Source: Desmodesmus armatus
Taxonomy: Eukaryota > Chlorophyta > Chlorophyceae > Sphaeropleales > Scenedesmaceae
Assembly: GCA_007449985.2 (NCBI GenBank)
Contig: VIIQ02000590.1
Location: forward strand, 144,659-208,658
Length of the DNA: 64,000 nucleotides
Direction: 5' to 3'
The notes under the pieces were generated by a model that saw only the letters and a program-made list of their open reading frames with translations, was not told where the DNA came from and searched no databases. How positions within the stretch are numbered: position 1 is the first letter of the stretch; the number at the start of each line of letters is the position of its first letter. Positions 23,001-35,649 of this stretch are shown here, one piece after another. The position numbers were made by a program, and so were the translations under genes.

Positions 23001-26000
23001 TTCACCCATGTATGTCAGGTGCGGTGATCACGACCACTATGAAGTTGCCACTCACAACGTGGCAACTCACTGTGTGCGAAGAGTTGTGTTGCATTACATC
23101 ATATGCCATGCCTGTTATGTGTTGACGGTGTCGCCTGACCTCAGTCATGTAGCCAACGGTAGCAGATATAAGACCGCATAGGCAGGGTTCAGACAATGAT
23201 GAGGCTGACGCCACTGTAATGTGTGCACCAGGTGACACCGGTGTCACCTAGCTGCTGCCGTGCATGAGCAATTATGCCGTGACGACAGTGTCCTTGGGTG
23301 GACGGATGTGGCCGTGCCCCTCACCTGCCGCAATCATACGCACAACACCCATGCCGGCTGATCCAGCCCCGACACATACCACCCTCTGCTCTGCAATCGC
23401 CTCTGGGGGCTTGCCTAGCACACGCATTGCACCATAGAGCCCAGCAACTGCTGTGGCCGCAGTGCCCTGCATGCCAGCATACATCAAGGGGCCACACAGC
23501 ACAGCACAACAACAGCACAGCGCAGCCCAAGTCCAACAAAACAAGCAGCAATGTGTCAGTCACACAGTGCTTGCATCGTACTGGGGCTGTGGCGTAGGTT
23601 TGGGCCGCACCAAAACAAAAACCGACACCACGGAAACCACAATCAAGCATGGTGCTGTTGGTCTAGCTCACACATGCGAGCCATCACTTCCCCACAACTA
23701 AATCAGTGGTGTCAGAGCATACATGCATGGCAGTAGTGCTTGTGGTTGTGCCGCCAAGGCTTGGGCTGTGGACCGAGGGTGTGGCCGAAGCCCAGCTTTT
23801 TACTTATTTATCCACACCCCCGGGTTCACCTGTATGTCGTCATTGAACACCAGGTGGTGCTCCCTGTACCGCTCCAGCAGGGTGAGAGCATGCTGCATCT
23901 GGAAGTCCTCAAACTGAAGCACAGCATTGGGCCACCTCCCCATCACAGCCCGAACAAACTGCACAACAGAACACGGCAGCACACACCATGAGATGCTTTG
24001 AGTCATGCAAGCAGTGCTGTGCATGTATGCAAGGCCACCCGGTTGCCGCATGGCTCAGCAATAAGGCATCAGCATGGAGTGAGAAGGGCCCTTCCACCAA
24101 ATCCCTGCCGCAGCCCTACTGCTGCTGCCTTCAACTGCGCCAGGTCCAAGCTGGACCACCCTTCCAGCACCCGAACACACCTCATAAGGAGAGGCCATCT
24201 GGGACCAATCAGCCCTATGGCCGGCCAGCTGGGGCCAATCAGTTGCCCCTACCCCCCCCCCCCACAAACACATACTCACTGCTGGCTGCGCCCTGAAACC
24301 TTACTCAAAGCGCGATATCAAGGCCAGCACGGCCTTTTTTCACCCAAAAAAAAACCGCCTCACCTCATCCACCACGTCATAGTAGCTCTTGCCTGTGAGG
24401 CGTGGCATGTTGAGCCCGCAGTACAGCGCGTCAGCACGCAGCACCACGTTGTCCGTGCCAATGTCAATCACACACGGCAGCACCTGCAGCAGCACACAAA
24501 CCACCACCAGGGACATGTTCACACACAGAGTGACGACCGTGTAACAGCCACAGCAGCTGCAGTGTCAGGGGTGCAATTCCCTTGCTATTTGGTCCGAGGT
24601 TCTGGGCACTGCCCAGAACAGGGATGTCTGGCAATGCTCACTGGTGAGGCAACTCAGAGCCCTGACTACACTTGGATCCTGGCTTCGCGTGTGATCCAGT
24701 CTGATGCAGTCCCCCATCTTGGTAACAAGCACACATACACAGTGTCGAACCCACGATCAAAAGGCGCACCAGCAACATTTGGATGGGGTTACCTTGCTGG
24801 GGTGGAAGCCTGCTGCTGCCACGTACAGGTCCAGCTTCCCAACAGGATGCCCAGACCATTGATGCCCAAGTCACCCAGCCCAAGGATGCGCGACCCATCT
24901 GCAGTACAGACGGCAAGACATGCAGTACATGGGTGAATACACCATGAGCAAGCAAGGGCCCATGACAAGCAATTCTGCCATCACACCATACGGATGCTTG
25001 AGATGCAAGACACTGCCGGCCCTCCCACACACCTGTGACAACGATCGCCTGCACATCGTCTTGTGGCCAATTGTGCACCATGGCAGCCTGCAAAGCAGCT
25101 GTTGTCAGTGGGATACAGGGCACCCAGATGCCGAGCATGCACCAACACATACTATCTCGCCTGTCATGCCTGGCACAGTGTTGGATACGCAAGCCCCAGC
25201 AACTGCAAAACATGTGTGCTTTGCTGTGCTGTGCTGCACCGTGTGCTGCTCTCCCTTATCCTCCTGCTCACCATCTCTCCTTTGTCCTGTGCACTAAAGA
25301 ACATGCCCCTAGGCCGCCTGTACAGCTTGTGCCAATTCGAGCATGCCCATCCAACTGCAACAGGAAACACCAAGCACGGCTGTCACTTCCAAAGCACGGC
25401 ACTGCCGCAAGCTGCACTGCCACGGCATCAACAACTAGTAAACACACTCAGCAACCTAATCAGACCAGCCGTTGCCGTTGATCCTTGGCCTTTCGGCCAA
25501 GACAACCTGGATTGGGACTACTACACTGGCAGGCATGTGGTCAGGGCACACCTAGGACACACCTGTTGTGTGTACACCACCTTGCACATGTCAGTGAAGT
25601 GCTTGATCAGCACCTACAGCACCACACAAGCAGCAGAGTTTAGCACCACCAGCAGCTGTATAGTTCAGCTGCACGCCAAAGACGTCATCCGCCTGAGGTT
25701 GCATTGCATCAGCCTGCGGTTGTGCATTGCATCATCAGCGGGGGTTGTAGCTGTGCAAATCAAGATAGCTGTCTGGCAACTGCAGGAGCCGTGCATTGCA
25801 AGGGAGGCCTGGCCAGATCATCCAAGCTCCTGTGGCTGCAGGGTGAAGGTCTGAGTTTAGTGTCAAGCAAAGTGCACGGGGTGGATGGACACATGCCTTG
25901 GGCAATGCTTGTGACACCACCTCTTGAACCTGTGCTTACACTGTAAAAGAGGGTCTCATTGCGAGTCTGCAACACGACAGCAGCAGTACAGGTGCTCGTG

Positions 26001-26389
26001 AAAACTGAGTTCAAGGGCTGAAGGTGTGGCTGGATACAATGAACCGGCACCGGCCACTGTCTAGTCTGGTCAGCAGGTGCCAGGCTGTTTCTGGACTCCA
26101 GAAACTTCATTTGATGTGACGAATGGTGATTGGTCACAAATCTGCAGATCACAGCACAAACAGCCGTTGCTGCAAAGAGCTCCACATGGCATAATCCAGT
26201 GGAGACCTCATGCGGTTGGCTGTCGCTGCTAGCCTGTTTCAATTGCGTGCCTATGGTACCGTACCTGCAGTTGCTGCAGCTGCAGCCAGCGCTCAGCCAT
26301 CTCGTTAGTCACGCTGCCTGCTGCCACCTCCTCTGGCGGTATGATGCCATCATTGGCATGTAGGTAGCCAGCCATAAACCGCTCCTCCT

Positions 26390-26431
<42 letters not shown>

Positions 26432-27835
26432 GCAGCAGCAGCAGCAGCAGCGGCCGCGGCGGCAGCAGCGGCAGCAGCAGCAGCAGGCGCAAATGGCAAG
26501 GCGGCAACATAAGCTGTGTTTGCACAGCTGGCGCTGCATGTCGGATGCAACTGCACATCGTGCATAGCCAGCTAGCTGTCCAACACTCTTGTGCACCTTG
26601 GTGTATGTGAGGCAGTGCACACCACCAGAGAGGTATTTGAGCTGCGGGTGCTGGCTGCTGTATTGTCATTCTGCAGGGTTCTGCTCCTGTGTGACACCAA
26701 TGCTGGTCTCGCCTACTTGATGAAAGAGAGACCAAGAAGGCTCTTGTTGACCACAGCTCTCAGAGACTATTCAAATCACATGTGCAATATTGTCATTTTT
26801 CAGGCTGCTGCTCCTGTGTGACAGCAATGCTGGGCTCACCTGTACCCTCATGGACACCACCCTAGGTGGCAGCAGCCCACGCAGCCCCAGCCGCTCACGC
26901 TCAGCAGCAGGGAAGCCAGTGCCTGGGGGACAACAGCAGCAGCAAGACGGCCAGCAGAGCAACCAGCAACAACTCAACCAGTGTCAATGTCAACCCACTG
27001 GGGCACAGCCCCACAAAAAGCAGTTCCATCTCCCCTAATCGCCAGCAGCACTGCCATTGCAAACCTTGGACGTTGAGCACACCCTGCTGTGATAGTCTGA
27101 CGTGACATGCCGTGTATGCGAGCCAGAGGGAGTGCATTGCCAGGTGGGTAGTCAATCCAGGCACGATCAGCACACTGCCCCCCCCCCCCCTGGCTGTGGC
27201 TCATGGACAGGGCATGGCGGTGTGGGGGATGTTCAGCACTGTGCGGCACTGCGGGCATGAGCTCTGGCACCTGCTCGTGCACACAAAGCACATCCGAAGG
27301 TGCCTGCAACACTGATGCTGGACCTCAGCCGTTGCTTGAGATACTACGGTGAGCTGCAACCGGGGGGTGTGTCTCCCCACAAAAATCCTTGACATGCCCC
27401 CAGCACACGAGCTCAAAGCAGGACTATAATTGCCAATCGCGCAACATCACCAGCCATACAGTGTTACAAATGGCAGCTGTGACGTCCATTGCTCAAGTGA
27501 ACAGCGCAGTACGCTCTGCCGGGTTCCCGGGCTTACCGCTTACCCTTGTTGTACCATGGGTCCCACAGCAGGGCCATGCCATGCTTGTGCACAATGGTGA
27601 CCCCCTCCCCATAGTACTCAGGTAGGTAGGGGTCCAACTTCCGCTTCATCTCCTCAGAACGCTGCTGGCTGTCACCACCACCACCTGCACCCACTGGTTC
27701 TGGGGGGACTATGCTGTCATTGCCACCAGCTGCAGCAGCGGCATAGCTTGCCCTGCCTGACAGGCTGAGCCAGCTGCAAGGGGCTGAGAGAGGGAGCTGG
27801 CGGATTACTGGCCCCAACCGCCGGGCCATCGTCAT
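20005..27835 (-). CDS. Malic enzyme, probably mitochondrial NAD(P)-ME
   Basis: Oxidative decarboxylation of malate to pyruvate. Seventeen exons: 27835-27544, 26922-26840, 26387-26265, 25966-25940, 25613-25563, 25354-25272, 25087-25033, 24898-24793, 24483-24364, 23958-23830, 23466-23325, 22927-22712, 22449-22315, 21868-21771, 21345-21211, 20699-20655 and 20124-20005, about 653 aa. Landmarks: [25 protein letters not shown] (a 27-nt microexon), [49 protein letters not shown], the nucleotide-binding [31 protein letters not shown] and a MFTPAY C-terminus. The N-terminus ([14 protein letters not shown]) looks like a mitochondrial presequence. Two one-base deficits break the frame: near 25568, where VYT reads on as QQ instead of PTVG, and near 24836-24840, after GILLG. 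Both are in short homopolymers, and adding one base at each restores phase. Cofactor preference cannot be read safely. Confidence 0.9.
20575..20645. repeat. Short palindromic tandem repeat
   Basis: Three repeats of CCCAGTACTGCAGTAC-like units. AGTACTGCAGTACT is self-complementary. It sits in the last intron of the malic enzyme gene and could form cruciform or hairpin structures. Confidence 0.6.
21050..21160 (-). repeat. Dispersed repeat, copy 2
   Basis: On the minus strand it reads CACCGGCTGGCCACACAC, then CAGTCAGGCGAACCC, matching the segment at 14505-14570. It lies in the malic enzyme intron 20700-21210. No coding capacity was seen. Confidence 0.5.
26391..26480 (-). repeat. (CTG)n tract replacing a polypyrimidine tract
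   Basis: About 90 bp of CAG/CGG triplets on +, reading CTG/CCG on the sense strand, directly before the 3' splice site of malic enzyme exon 3 (acceptor at 26388). The spliceosome would have to use a pure CTG run instead of a normal polypyrimidine tract. Confidence 0.75.
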
Positions 27836-28421
27836 GTGGTGTTTACAGGCTGTTGTGAGGCTGCATCGGCTGGTCTGTCAGTCAGGGAAAGTCACCAGGG
27901 GGTTGACAGCAGCAGATGGGACCTTGTGCACTGTGTTAGTTGAGATGTTGTGGGTGATTACTGGCGATGCACGACATGAAAGGGGCCCCAGGCTGCTCAG
28001 GCACGAGGGCTTCCACAGATCATTAGTCAGCAGTAGTCATGTTTGTGCGGCCGTCGCGCCGAGCGCGAAAGTTCTCTCAACGGACTTTCAAGCATGTGCG
28101 ATTTGCCATTGTGCCTGTTGTAACTGCGTTCAGTTCAACGGTGTCACCTGAACAGCAGTGCGGTTGACAACACCTCCACGGTGTATCTGGCCAAACTCAA
28201 TTGAGCAAGATCAGCGATACGGCGATTGTACTACTTCTGCTATCCGGTGAGGCACGTTCTGGACCCGTTATGACTCCAACCTTCCCTCTGCTGTCTTGAA
28301 CCAACTTTTGTCACTGGAGCTCCCAGCACCAGCATTATCTGCTTTGCCGTCAACACAGCAATTTGGCCCCGAAGAGTAGATCCTTGACAGACCCCAGCAG
28401 TATTGCTATCTACAGGGCGCT
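27836..28421. promoter_or_regulatory. Divergent promoter region
   Basis: 586 bp between the start codons of the malic enzyme (-) and the M43 protease (+). It must hold both 5' UTRs and core promoters. No clear TATA box or other defined motif was picked out by eye. Confidence 0.5.
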
Positions 28422-31400
28422 ATGAGGGCCCTTCTGGTCCTTGTCTCCTGCTTAGCAGCTGCAACAGGCACTGCAGCACGGGTGGCAGCTACAACCAATG
28501 CCAAGGCAGCAACAGCAGTGGTGTTCCTACCGCCCCCTGATAAAGTGGACCTCATGCAGCAAGTGACAGACCCACAGCTTGACGGTGAGCGGCACACAAC
28601 CTTCCTCTCTAGCTGTCTGGCTGGCAACAGGGCAGCTGCAGTTTCTACCCACTGAGCTGGGATGGGACGGTAAGATACACTAGTATCTGCCTACCAACCT
28701 GAGACTTGGTCAGGCTGATACCTGAAAGGATCAGCACCCCTGTGCACAGCTAAAGGGTCCGCTAGCACCACCGCTTCTGGACGAATGGCAGAGGGCCAGG
28801 CCAGATGGCAGAGCCCAGGAGGTTCAAAGCACCTGGAACCACAACCTTTCCACCTGTGTATTTCAACACCCACCCAGCAGTGTATTGATCCCCACATTGC
28901 CGCAGTTTCTATAGTTGCCCCCCACCTGACATTGCCTTGCCATGCCTCATCGTCCCCCTGCACGCAACCCCTCCACTACTCCCATCCTAGATACCACAAA
29001 TCACCCACCCCTGCATCACCAACCGTCACCTGCACATGCAGCACATGGTGGCCAGCCCCACCCCTCTCTCACCCCTCCGCACACGCCGCTCCCTACACCA
29101 CAACACTTCCGTCCCTTCCCCTCTCCTCCGCCCCACCTCCACCCCCCCCCCCCCCAGGACTGTCCCTCCAAACACCGTCCGTCGCCTGCACATGCGCACA
29201 TGGTAGCCACCCCCGCCTCCCGCACCCCACCCTTTTTCAACGTCTGCCCATGCCTCTCCCCACACCGCCACACTTGCCTGACACATCCTTTCCCCCTTTC
29301 TCCCCCCCCCCCCCCTGTAATGTCCCCCCAGGCACCGTCCGCCGCCTGTACATGTAGGCCCTAGTAGCCACCCCGCCCCCCGGACCCCACCCTCTTTCAA
29401 CCTCTGCCCATGCCGCTCCCCACACCGCCACATTTGCCTGTACTCCCCCCCCCAAAACTCCCCCCCCCCTTATCCCTCCTCCAGGCACCGTCCGCCGCCT
29501 GTACATGCAGGCCCTTGTGGCCAACACTTCCCCAGCCAAGCTGCGTGCAGCCCTTGAGTCCCTGGCCACCCCCGAGGTCAAGAAGCGCATCCAGATCGAC
29601 ATCAACTACCTCTACGAGCACCCTGACGAGATTGTACCCTACTTCACAGCCAAGGATGCAGACGAGGTGCTGAAACTCACTGTGAAGTAAACTGTTTTTG
29701 CAACTGCAAGATCATGTGCAAATCTGTTAGCACTGGTCCTTCGATGCTACTTTGCCCCAGCACTGCTCCTCGACCGGGGAAGCAGATCCAACCCACAAGC
29801 CACCCTGCATGGCTCAGAATAAACCTGGCTGGAACCATCTGTAGAGCTGTTTTCCCTTGTCGCCTGCTGCAGGTGCTGCTGCTGGTGGGCAGTGTGCTCA
29901 AGGGTCAGAAGGTAGACCCCTTCAACCTGACACCCGCACAGCAGAATGCTATTAAGCAGGCGTTGGAGACCAATAAGGTTGACAACTGGATGGCGCGCAA
30001 GTACAGGAAGAGCAAGGCAGACAGGGATGAGGTGCGGCACTGTTTTGACAACAGGTCATGCCAGGAATCACGGCCTCTCTGCTACCTCCCCCTCAGTGCT
30101 GCAGCTGTCACGGCGGAAGCACCACTTTCGCGCCACTTTCCCAAAGCAGGGGGTACATTGCATTTAGTCACACTGTCTCATCCGAAGTCCCCTCCCTCCC
30201 CCCCACCCCTTCCTCTCCATGTGTACCAGCAGACCCCCACGCACACAAAAGGGGTACCAGCAGCCATACCCTGTTGAGCCCCCTCCCCCCCCCCCCCCTC
30301 ACACACACCACATAGCCCCTCCCATGGCCACCTTGGTCCCTCCACACTCACATTGCTTGTATGTGACTTGCATGTATGTGACTTGCATGTTCATATATGA
30401 ACTATATAGTATGCTAGCTACACATGTATTTCATCCTCCTCCATACAGGTGTACCAGCAGACTCCCCCTGCGGAGGCCCCCCCCCCCACAGACACACACT
30501 TTCTGTGTCTACCCACCATAGCCCTCACCTCACCTGACCCCCCCACTGCCCGCCCCTTCCCCTCCCATACAGGTGTACCAGCAGACTTCCCCAGCGGAGG
30601 TCCCGATGACCCCTCTCACCCCCGAACAGATACGGGACTTCATGGGCCCCTACCCCAAGATTGCCCGTGGCAACGGCACCATCAAGGTCGCATCAACCCC
30701 ACAGACATTGGAGCAGATGCTGGGGGCCATACAGCAGTGGAACCCCAAGTCAGGGGTGAAGGCGGCACCCAGGTTTGGCCGCCTGCAGGGCTTCAAGCCG
30801 ATGCGCATCCCCATCGTGTTCCACTGTGAGTTTGTTTGAATAGGTTTGAGCGGGAAACGGCTACGCTGGGGTGGCTATACGGGGACAGAGCAAGTAAAGA
30901 AAGGGGGTGTTGTTTGCTGCATGCAGCTTGAAGAGTGAGATGTGCCACTAGTACGTTAGTGTGCTGCTATTATGCACAGCAGCCTTCGGCAGCACGGTGG
31001 CATGCTTCCTCCTGTCCCTACAACACATCCAACAAAAGTGAGCAGACTCTGACAGGGTAACAAAGCAGGGCAAGGCTGGTCAAATATGTCTCTGACAGCG
31101 GGCCGACGCATGTGGCACGGCGCCGGGGCATGTGGCACGGCGCCATCAGGCTGCCCCTTTGCTTCCCTTGCCCAACCACACGTCTGACACCTGTTGCTGC
31201 TGCCGTGCTGCATGTATGTGCCCCTGCGTGTCATTTTGCCGTGCGCAGTGCTTGGCTACACTGACAAGGACAACAAGTACCTGCCCCCCTACAACTGGTG
31301 GGCCGACAGTGCCGCGCAGCACCTGGTGGAGGTGGTCAACAAGTTCTACCAGGGAACAGGATTCACATTCTTCATGCAGGAAGTGAGGGACACACACACT

Positions 31401-33510
31401 GCACTGCACTGCTAGAACAGATAGCATTGGGACGGCACGCTGGTGGTGCTGCCACAGCGCACAACAGCACAACAGCATGCGCGGCAGAGGGTGCTCAGCA
31501 ACATGCAGTGTGTGTGAGGCAGTGGGGTGTGCAGGTCACATGCAGCCACCACCAAACTTTTCGAATTGAGTTCGAGTATCAGACATACCAGCCAGAGATG
31601 AGGGGGTAAATCGACCATCAGATTCCTGAGCAGAGCTGCCGGTCACTCCAGTTCATCAAGTGTCAAGAGTACCGCCCAGCGGTGGAAGTATAAACTTGTA
31701 AAAACATCCTCCTCCCCCACCCCCCAACCCTGCTGCAATATGCCTGTCTATCAGGCGCCAACATGTGTTGCATCACATGAGTTGCATCCATCATGTCATG
31801 ATGATGTGTAAGACACATGGAAGGATAGAGCTTACAAGGCCGAAGAGGGTCATACATCTGATGCAATCAAAGCATGGGTGCGAAGCAGCATGTGTGTTTC
31901 TGCTATGCCGCAGGTACGCTGGGACCCAAGGAAGTTTGCCTACCTAAACCGCGGTGACCAACTTGCCTGGCAGGACTGTGGTGAGGCCTGCTGGAACAAC
32001 CTGTCCAGCAGGTACAACGTGCAGGGTGGTCCCCTCAACGTGTGGGTGGCAGGATCCTTTGAGGGTGCCTTCAAGTGCACGCCACTGGCTGTGCTGTGCC
32101 AGCTGAGCGCCAACGGCCTGACAACGTCAAACCCGGGTGCCAGCGAACAGTTCAGACCCAACGGGGAGGACTCACCCACACAGGTATGTGGAGGATCCAT
32201 CAGTCAAACAGTAAATCAGTCAATCAGTCAATTTTTGTTACACCTGTAGCTGCGAAGTGTTGGCAGCTTGCAGTGGGATGTGGTGGGGGTGAGGGTGTAA
32301 GCACAGGTTGTGAAACAGGAGCCACAGAGGCTACTAGCAGCAGCCTCTAGATTGTAGTGAGGGATGCCTGAGAGCGTCAGCGCTGGCGGCTGCCATGCAC
32401 ACCCACAGTTCACGCATACCATGTATCGTGCATCGCCCATGGCCCCAGCCATGGTTCGAGGGCTGTTTGCAGCTTTCCTGTACTGAAGAGGTTGTAACGT
32501 TCATGTTGTGGTAATATGGCCGAACAGCCTCTGCTCATCATGATGTAGGAGGTCCTCACAGTCTGTACCTGTGTTATGCATTGCGCCTTACTCCACCCTT
32601 ATGGATCTCCTGCTGCCCAATCCCCCGCCAACCATACCTTTGGGCCCCCCCCCCTTCTTCTGCACCGCAGCTTATCTACATCAACTACGATCGCTTCTCA
32701 CCCGACGCCCTCAACCGCCCCAGCGCCTGGGAGGGTGGCGGCGTCGTGCTGGCCCACGAAATCGGCCACTACTTTGGCCTCCTGCACACCTTTGAAGGTG
32801 GCTGCAAGCCCCCTGATGACGCGGTCGTTGACACACCCCCAAACCTTGATCCCGAGTCTGGCTGGCAGCCTGCATGGCTGACAGAGCTGACGGATTGGTG
32901 CATGAGGTTTAGGAAGGGTGAGGCGCCAGACCCTAAGCAGCTGATGAAGTACAAGAGCTGCCCTAATAGGGGCGCGAAGGATGTTGTGGACAATGTGTTC
33001 AACATGATGAGCTACCTGGATGATGTGTGCAGGATGATGTTCACTGAGAACCAGGTGGGTCGGAGGGTGGAGTTCCCTTGAGTGGAGGGAAGGGCGTTGG
33101 CGGCATGTCAGGTGGAGGCCGTGTGGCTGCTGCTTTTGGCGAATATGCCACTAGGGTTGCATGCCATGCGTCAGGGTTGGTAGCGGCTTATTGGGTGAGG
33201 AATCCATTGTGAGGGCCCTACTAGGGTGCCACCAGTAGCCAGACCTGCACTCAGGTAACATAGCTGGTGCTGGTCTGCGTACCTTCCAATGCTGCCAGGT
33301 GGCATTGGGTGGTCAGCAAACGTATCAGCGCTGCTGCTGCTGCCAGTACCTGTTTGTCCTACTTCCTGGCCCAAGCGATGTTGTGCATGCATCCCATGTG
33401 TGCTGATGTGTCTGTATGTGTGTTGCCTGTGCGTCCTGCAGGTTGCCCGCCTGCAGTGGACCACCATGGCGTACCGGCCCAAGATGATGGCCAAGTATGC
33501 AGTCAAATGA
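28422..33510 (+). CDS. Secreted M43 (pappalysin-like) zinc metalloprotease
   Basis: Eight exons in phase: 28422-28584, 29485-29681, 29873-30031, 30573-30825, 31249-31382, 31914-32183, 32671-33054 and 33442-33510, 542 aa. The N-terminus (MRALLVLVSCLAAATGTAAR) is a signal peptide, so secretion or cell-wall location is likely. The catalytic part in exon 7 has HEIGHYFGLLHTF (HExxHxxGxxH, two His plus Glu and a third His) followed by a Met-turn-like NMMSYLDD and C-rich surroundings (CKPPDD, CPNRG, CRMMFTENQ). These match M43B proteases, whose relatives in algae may process cell-wall or matrix proteins (inference). Exons 2-4 form a helical propeptide-like region. The exon 2/3 junction is the least certain: ACT|gtgaag was chosen because it keeps the frame. 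The in-frame 'VLKLTVK stop' is taken as read-through. Confidence 0.87.
29030..29520 (+). repeat. Tandem copies of the exon 2 acceptor region of the M43 gene
   Basis: About four units of roughly 150 bp near 29030, 29170, 29330 and 29485. Each contains a poly-C tract and a CAG(G)CACCGTCCGCCGCCTG-like exon start followed by C-rich intron. Only the last copy, starting at 29485, continues as real exon (TVRRLYMQALVAN). Stop codons and divergence make the other copies non-coding. Confidence 0.7.
30210..30605 (+). repeat. Tandem copies of the exon 4 acceptor region of the M43 gene
   Basis: GTGTACCAGCAGAC occurs near 30219, 30449 and 30573, the last two preceded by an identical ATACAG acceptor and C-rich tract. 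Only the copy at 30573 leads into a long exon. Confidence 0.7.
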
Positions 33511-35640
33511 CGCCGACAGCGCGGCTGACTGTACAACTACGGCGCCATCCATGCAGTCGTGACTCATCAAGCGTGACTCGTCAGTTAGAGCGGGCCAGCC
33601 GGCTAACAGCTAGCTGTACAGTTGCTTTTAAGGCAGCTGCAGTGTTGTGTTGTGCTGCCTTGTTGCTGCAGCCCTTCCGTACCGCATAGCATCGGCCCTG
33701 CAAACTGTTCCAGCAGGTGCTGTGTCTCAGTGGTTGAGCCCTTCTTGAGTGCCTGCTGAGTCATCGCAGCCCTGTGCTTTTGGCACTGCAGGCAGCACAG
33801 CAGTTGCTATCAGCCTCCTTGTACTGGCCCCTGCAGGATTGCCCATGGAAAACCTGGGGGCATGCATGCTGGCACACAGGATTCAGGACGGCCACTGGGT
33901 ACTACCGCTGCAAACATACCTCCCTGCGTACGTGCATGTGGGGCACATGCTGGGTGGAAGGTGTGCTTGCTGTTGTGCTGAGCTGGATGGCCGTGTCAAT
34001 TTGGCTTGTGCTGATCAGCAGGGGCGGACCATCAAGCTATGACGTCAAGCTATGGTGTAGCCCTTGCATCTCAAAGCTTACTTAGCTGGAGGGAGGGCCC
34101 TTGATAGTCGGGACTTGCCTGCAGGCAATGTATGCATGCATGACTGCCTTTATGGCACGGGCATGCATGACTGTCTTTTGTGTTTGGATAAAGGCAACAG
34201 CGACCCTGTGTGTGTTGCCAATCCTGTGGGTGAGGGAAGAATTACTTTTGAGTGTTGTGGTTTTGACCTAACCTAGGTATGCCTGAGTGATCGATCTGCA
34301 ACAGCACATGACATCCAGTGTCTTCCAGGGATGCATGCACTGTGCTGAGCTTGGTAGCGTGTCATGAGGGCTGAGGTGGCTGGCGTGTTCGCTGCTGGGG
34401 TGTGGCTGGTCTTGTTGCAGTTGGGGTGCGCAACAGGGCTGGATGTGGTGCTTGCCAAGTTGCTGGCGGTGCGTTGCGAATGTCGGCGGCACTGCACTAG
34501 CAGTGCTATGCAGGTGTTCAAGACAGCTGAGTGATGTTATGCCAGCTGGCCACCCAATCCATGCCATAGATACATGTGTGTGCATCTTGCATTACTAGAC
34601 ACAATGGGCGTGAACCCTGTACGGAGCGGCCTGTGCTGCTAAGAACTGACGCCGTAGTACGGTGCCAATAGCCGCTGTGTGCAGCGCTGTCTATTGCCAG
34701 TAGTGGCAGTGTGGCTGGTGCACTGGGCCAGTGTTGCACCAGCACACGCCTTGTCAGCTGTCACCATGTTCGTGCGGTCAGCATCATGATGCAGCCTGTT
34801 GCGAGTCGCTGTTCTGACAGCATGGACAAAGGTGATCAGCCTGCTGTTCCTGGTGTGTGTGCGGGTCGTGGGCTGGGGAGGCGTGCTTACTCGTTGTGGC
34901 AGCACACGCACCCCTGTGGGTGTATGAATGTTGTGGGCTTTGCACTAGAAATGAGATGTGGCATAAGACCGTTAATAGGATGTCAAAGGTGTGTGGATGT
35001 AAGGCTGCAGCAAGGTGCATTCACCACCACAGAGACACAAGAACATCAGGAGACGGGTGGCGGCAGATGAACAGGAACCAACAGGAAGACACTCAGCACT
35101 TTGTCAGCGACAGCATGTGCACACACACATCCTACACTTTCACGGCACATCACTGTCCTTCTGCATGTACACACAGGGGAGATACCATTCAACATTCCAG
35201 GTAAAGCTGCCAGTGTACGCATGACCTTCCATTGATGCACATGTCAATGCAATTGACAGTAGCGAGCCACTGAGTTGCATGTGCACCATATGCATGTCAA
35301 TGTGGCAGGGTCTTCAAACATAGGGGGAAGCAGGATTGAACTGCTTCGCATGCACCAGCACCCCCTTGAAGCTGTGCACAGGGCACAGCTGTGGAATATT
35401 GCACGCACGAAATTTGTGTCTAGTCATGCATTGTTCTATATTGTACTGCTGGTAATCAATCCCACTGGCCACACAGCATATGCATGTTTGCTACCAAGTG
35501 AGCTGCCGGTCTCATGCTCTGCACAGTGCTGCCTGATATCGTTTACTAGATTCTACTTCAGACCTTATGCACACTCCAACAAAACACCCCCAACTCCACA
35601 TTCTTACCCAAATGGTGTTTTTGATACCAACACACACACA
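33511..35640 (+). other. Probable 3' UTR then unassigned flank
   Basis: 33511 to about 35000 is TG-rich on +, as expected for the 3' UTR of the M43 gene. Beyond the TGTAA at 34998 no gene, RNA or repeat was recognised up to the minisatellite. Confidence 0.45.
34998..35002 (+). terminator. Candidate TGTAA poly(A) signal of the M43 gene
   Basis: First TGTAA found after the stop at 33510. It implies a 3' UTR of about 1.5 kb. Confidence 0.4.
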
Positions 35641-35649
35641 TCACACACA

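Noticed and set aside
29682..29690. Stop codon ending the M43 gene after LKLTVK
   Set aside because: A GTGAAG donor just before it joins in phase to the exon at 29873 and leads to the complete protease domain.
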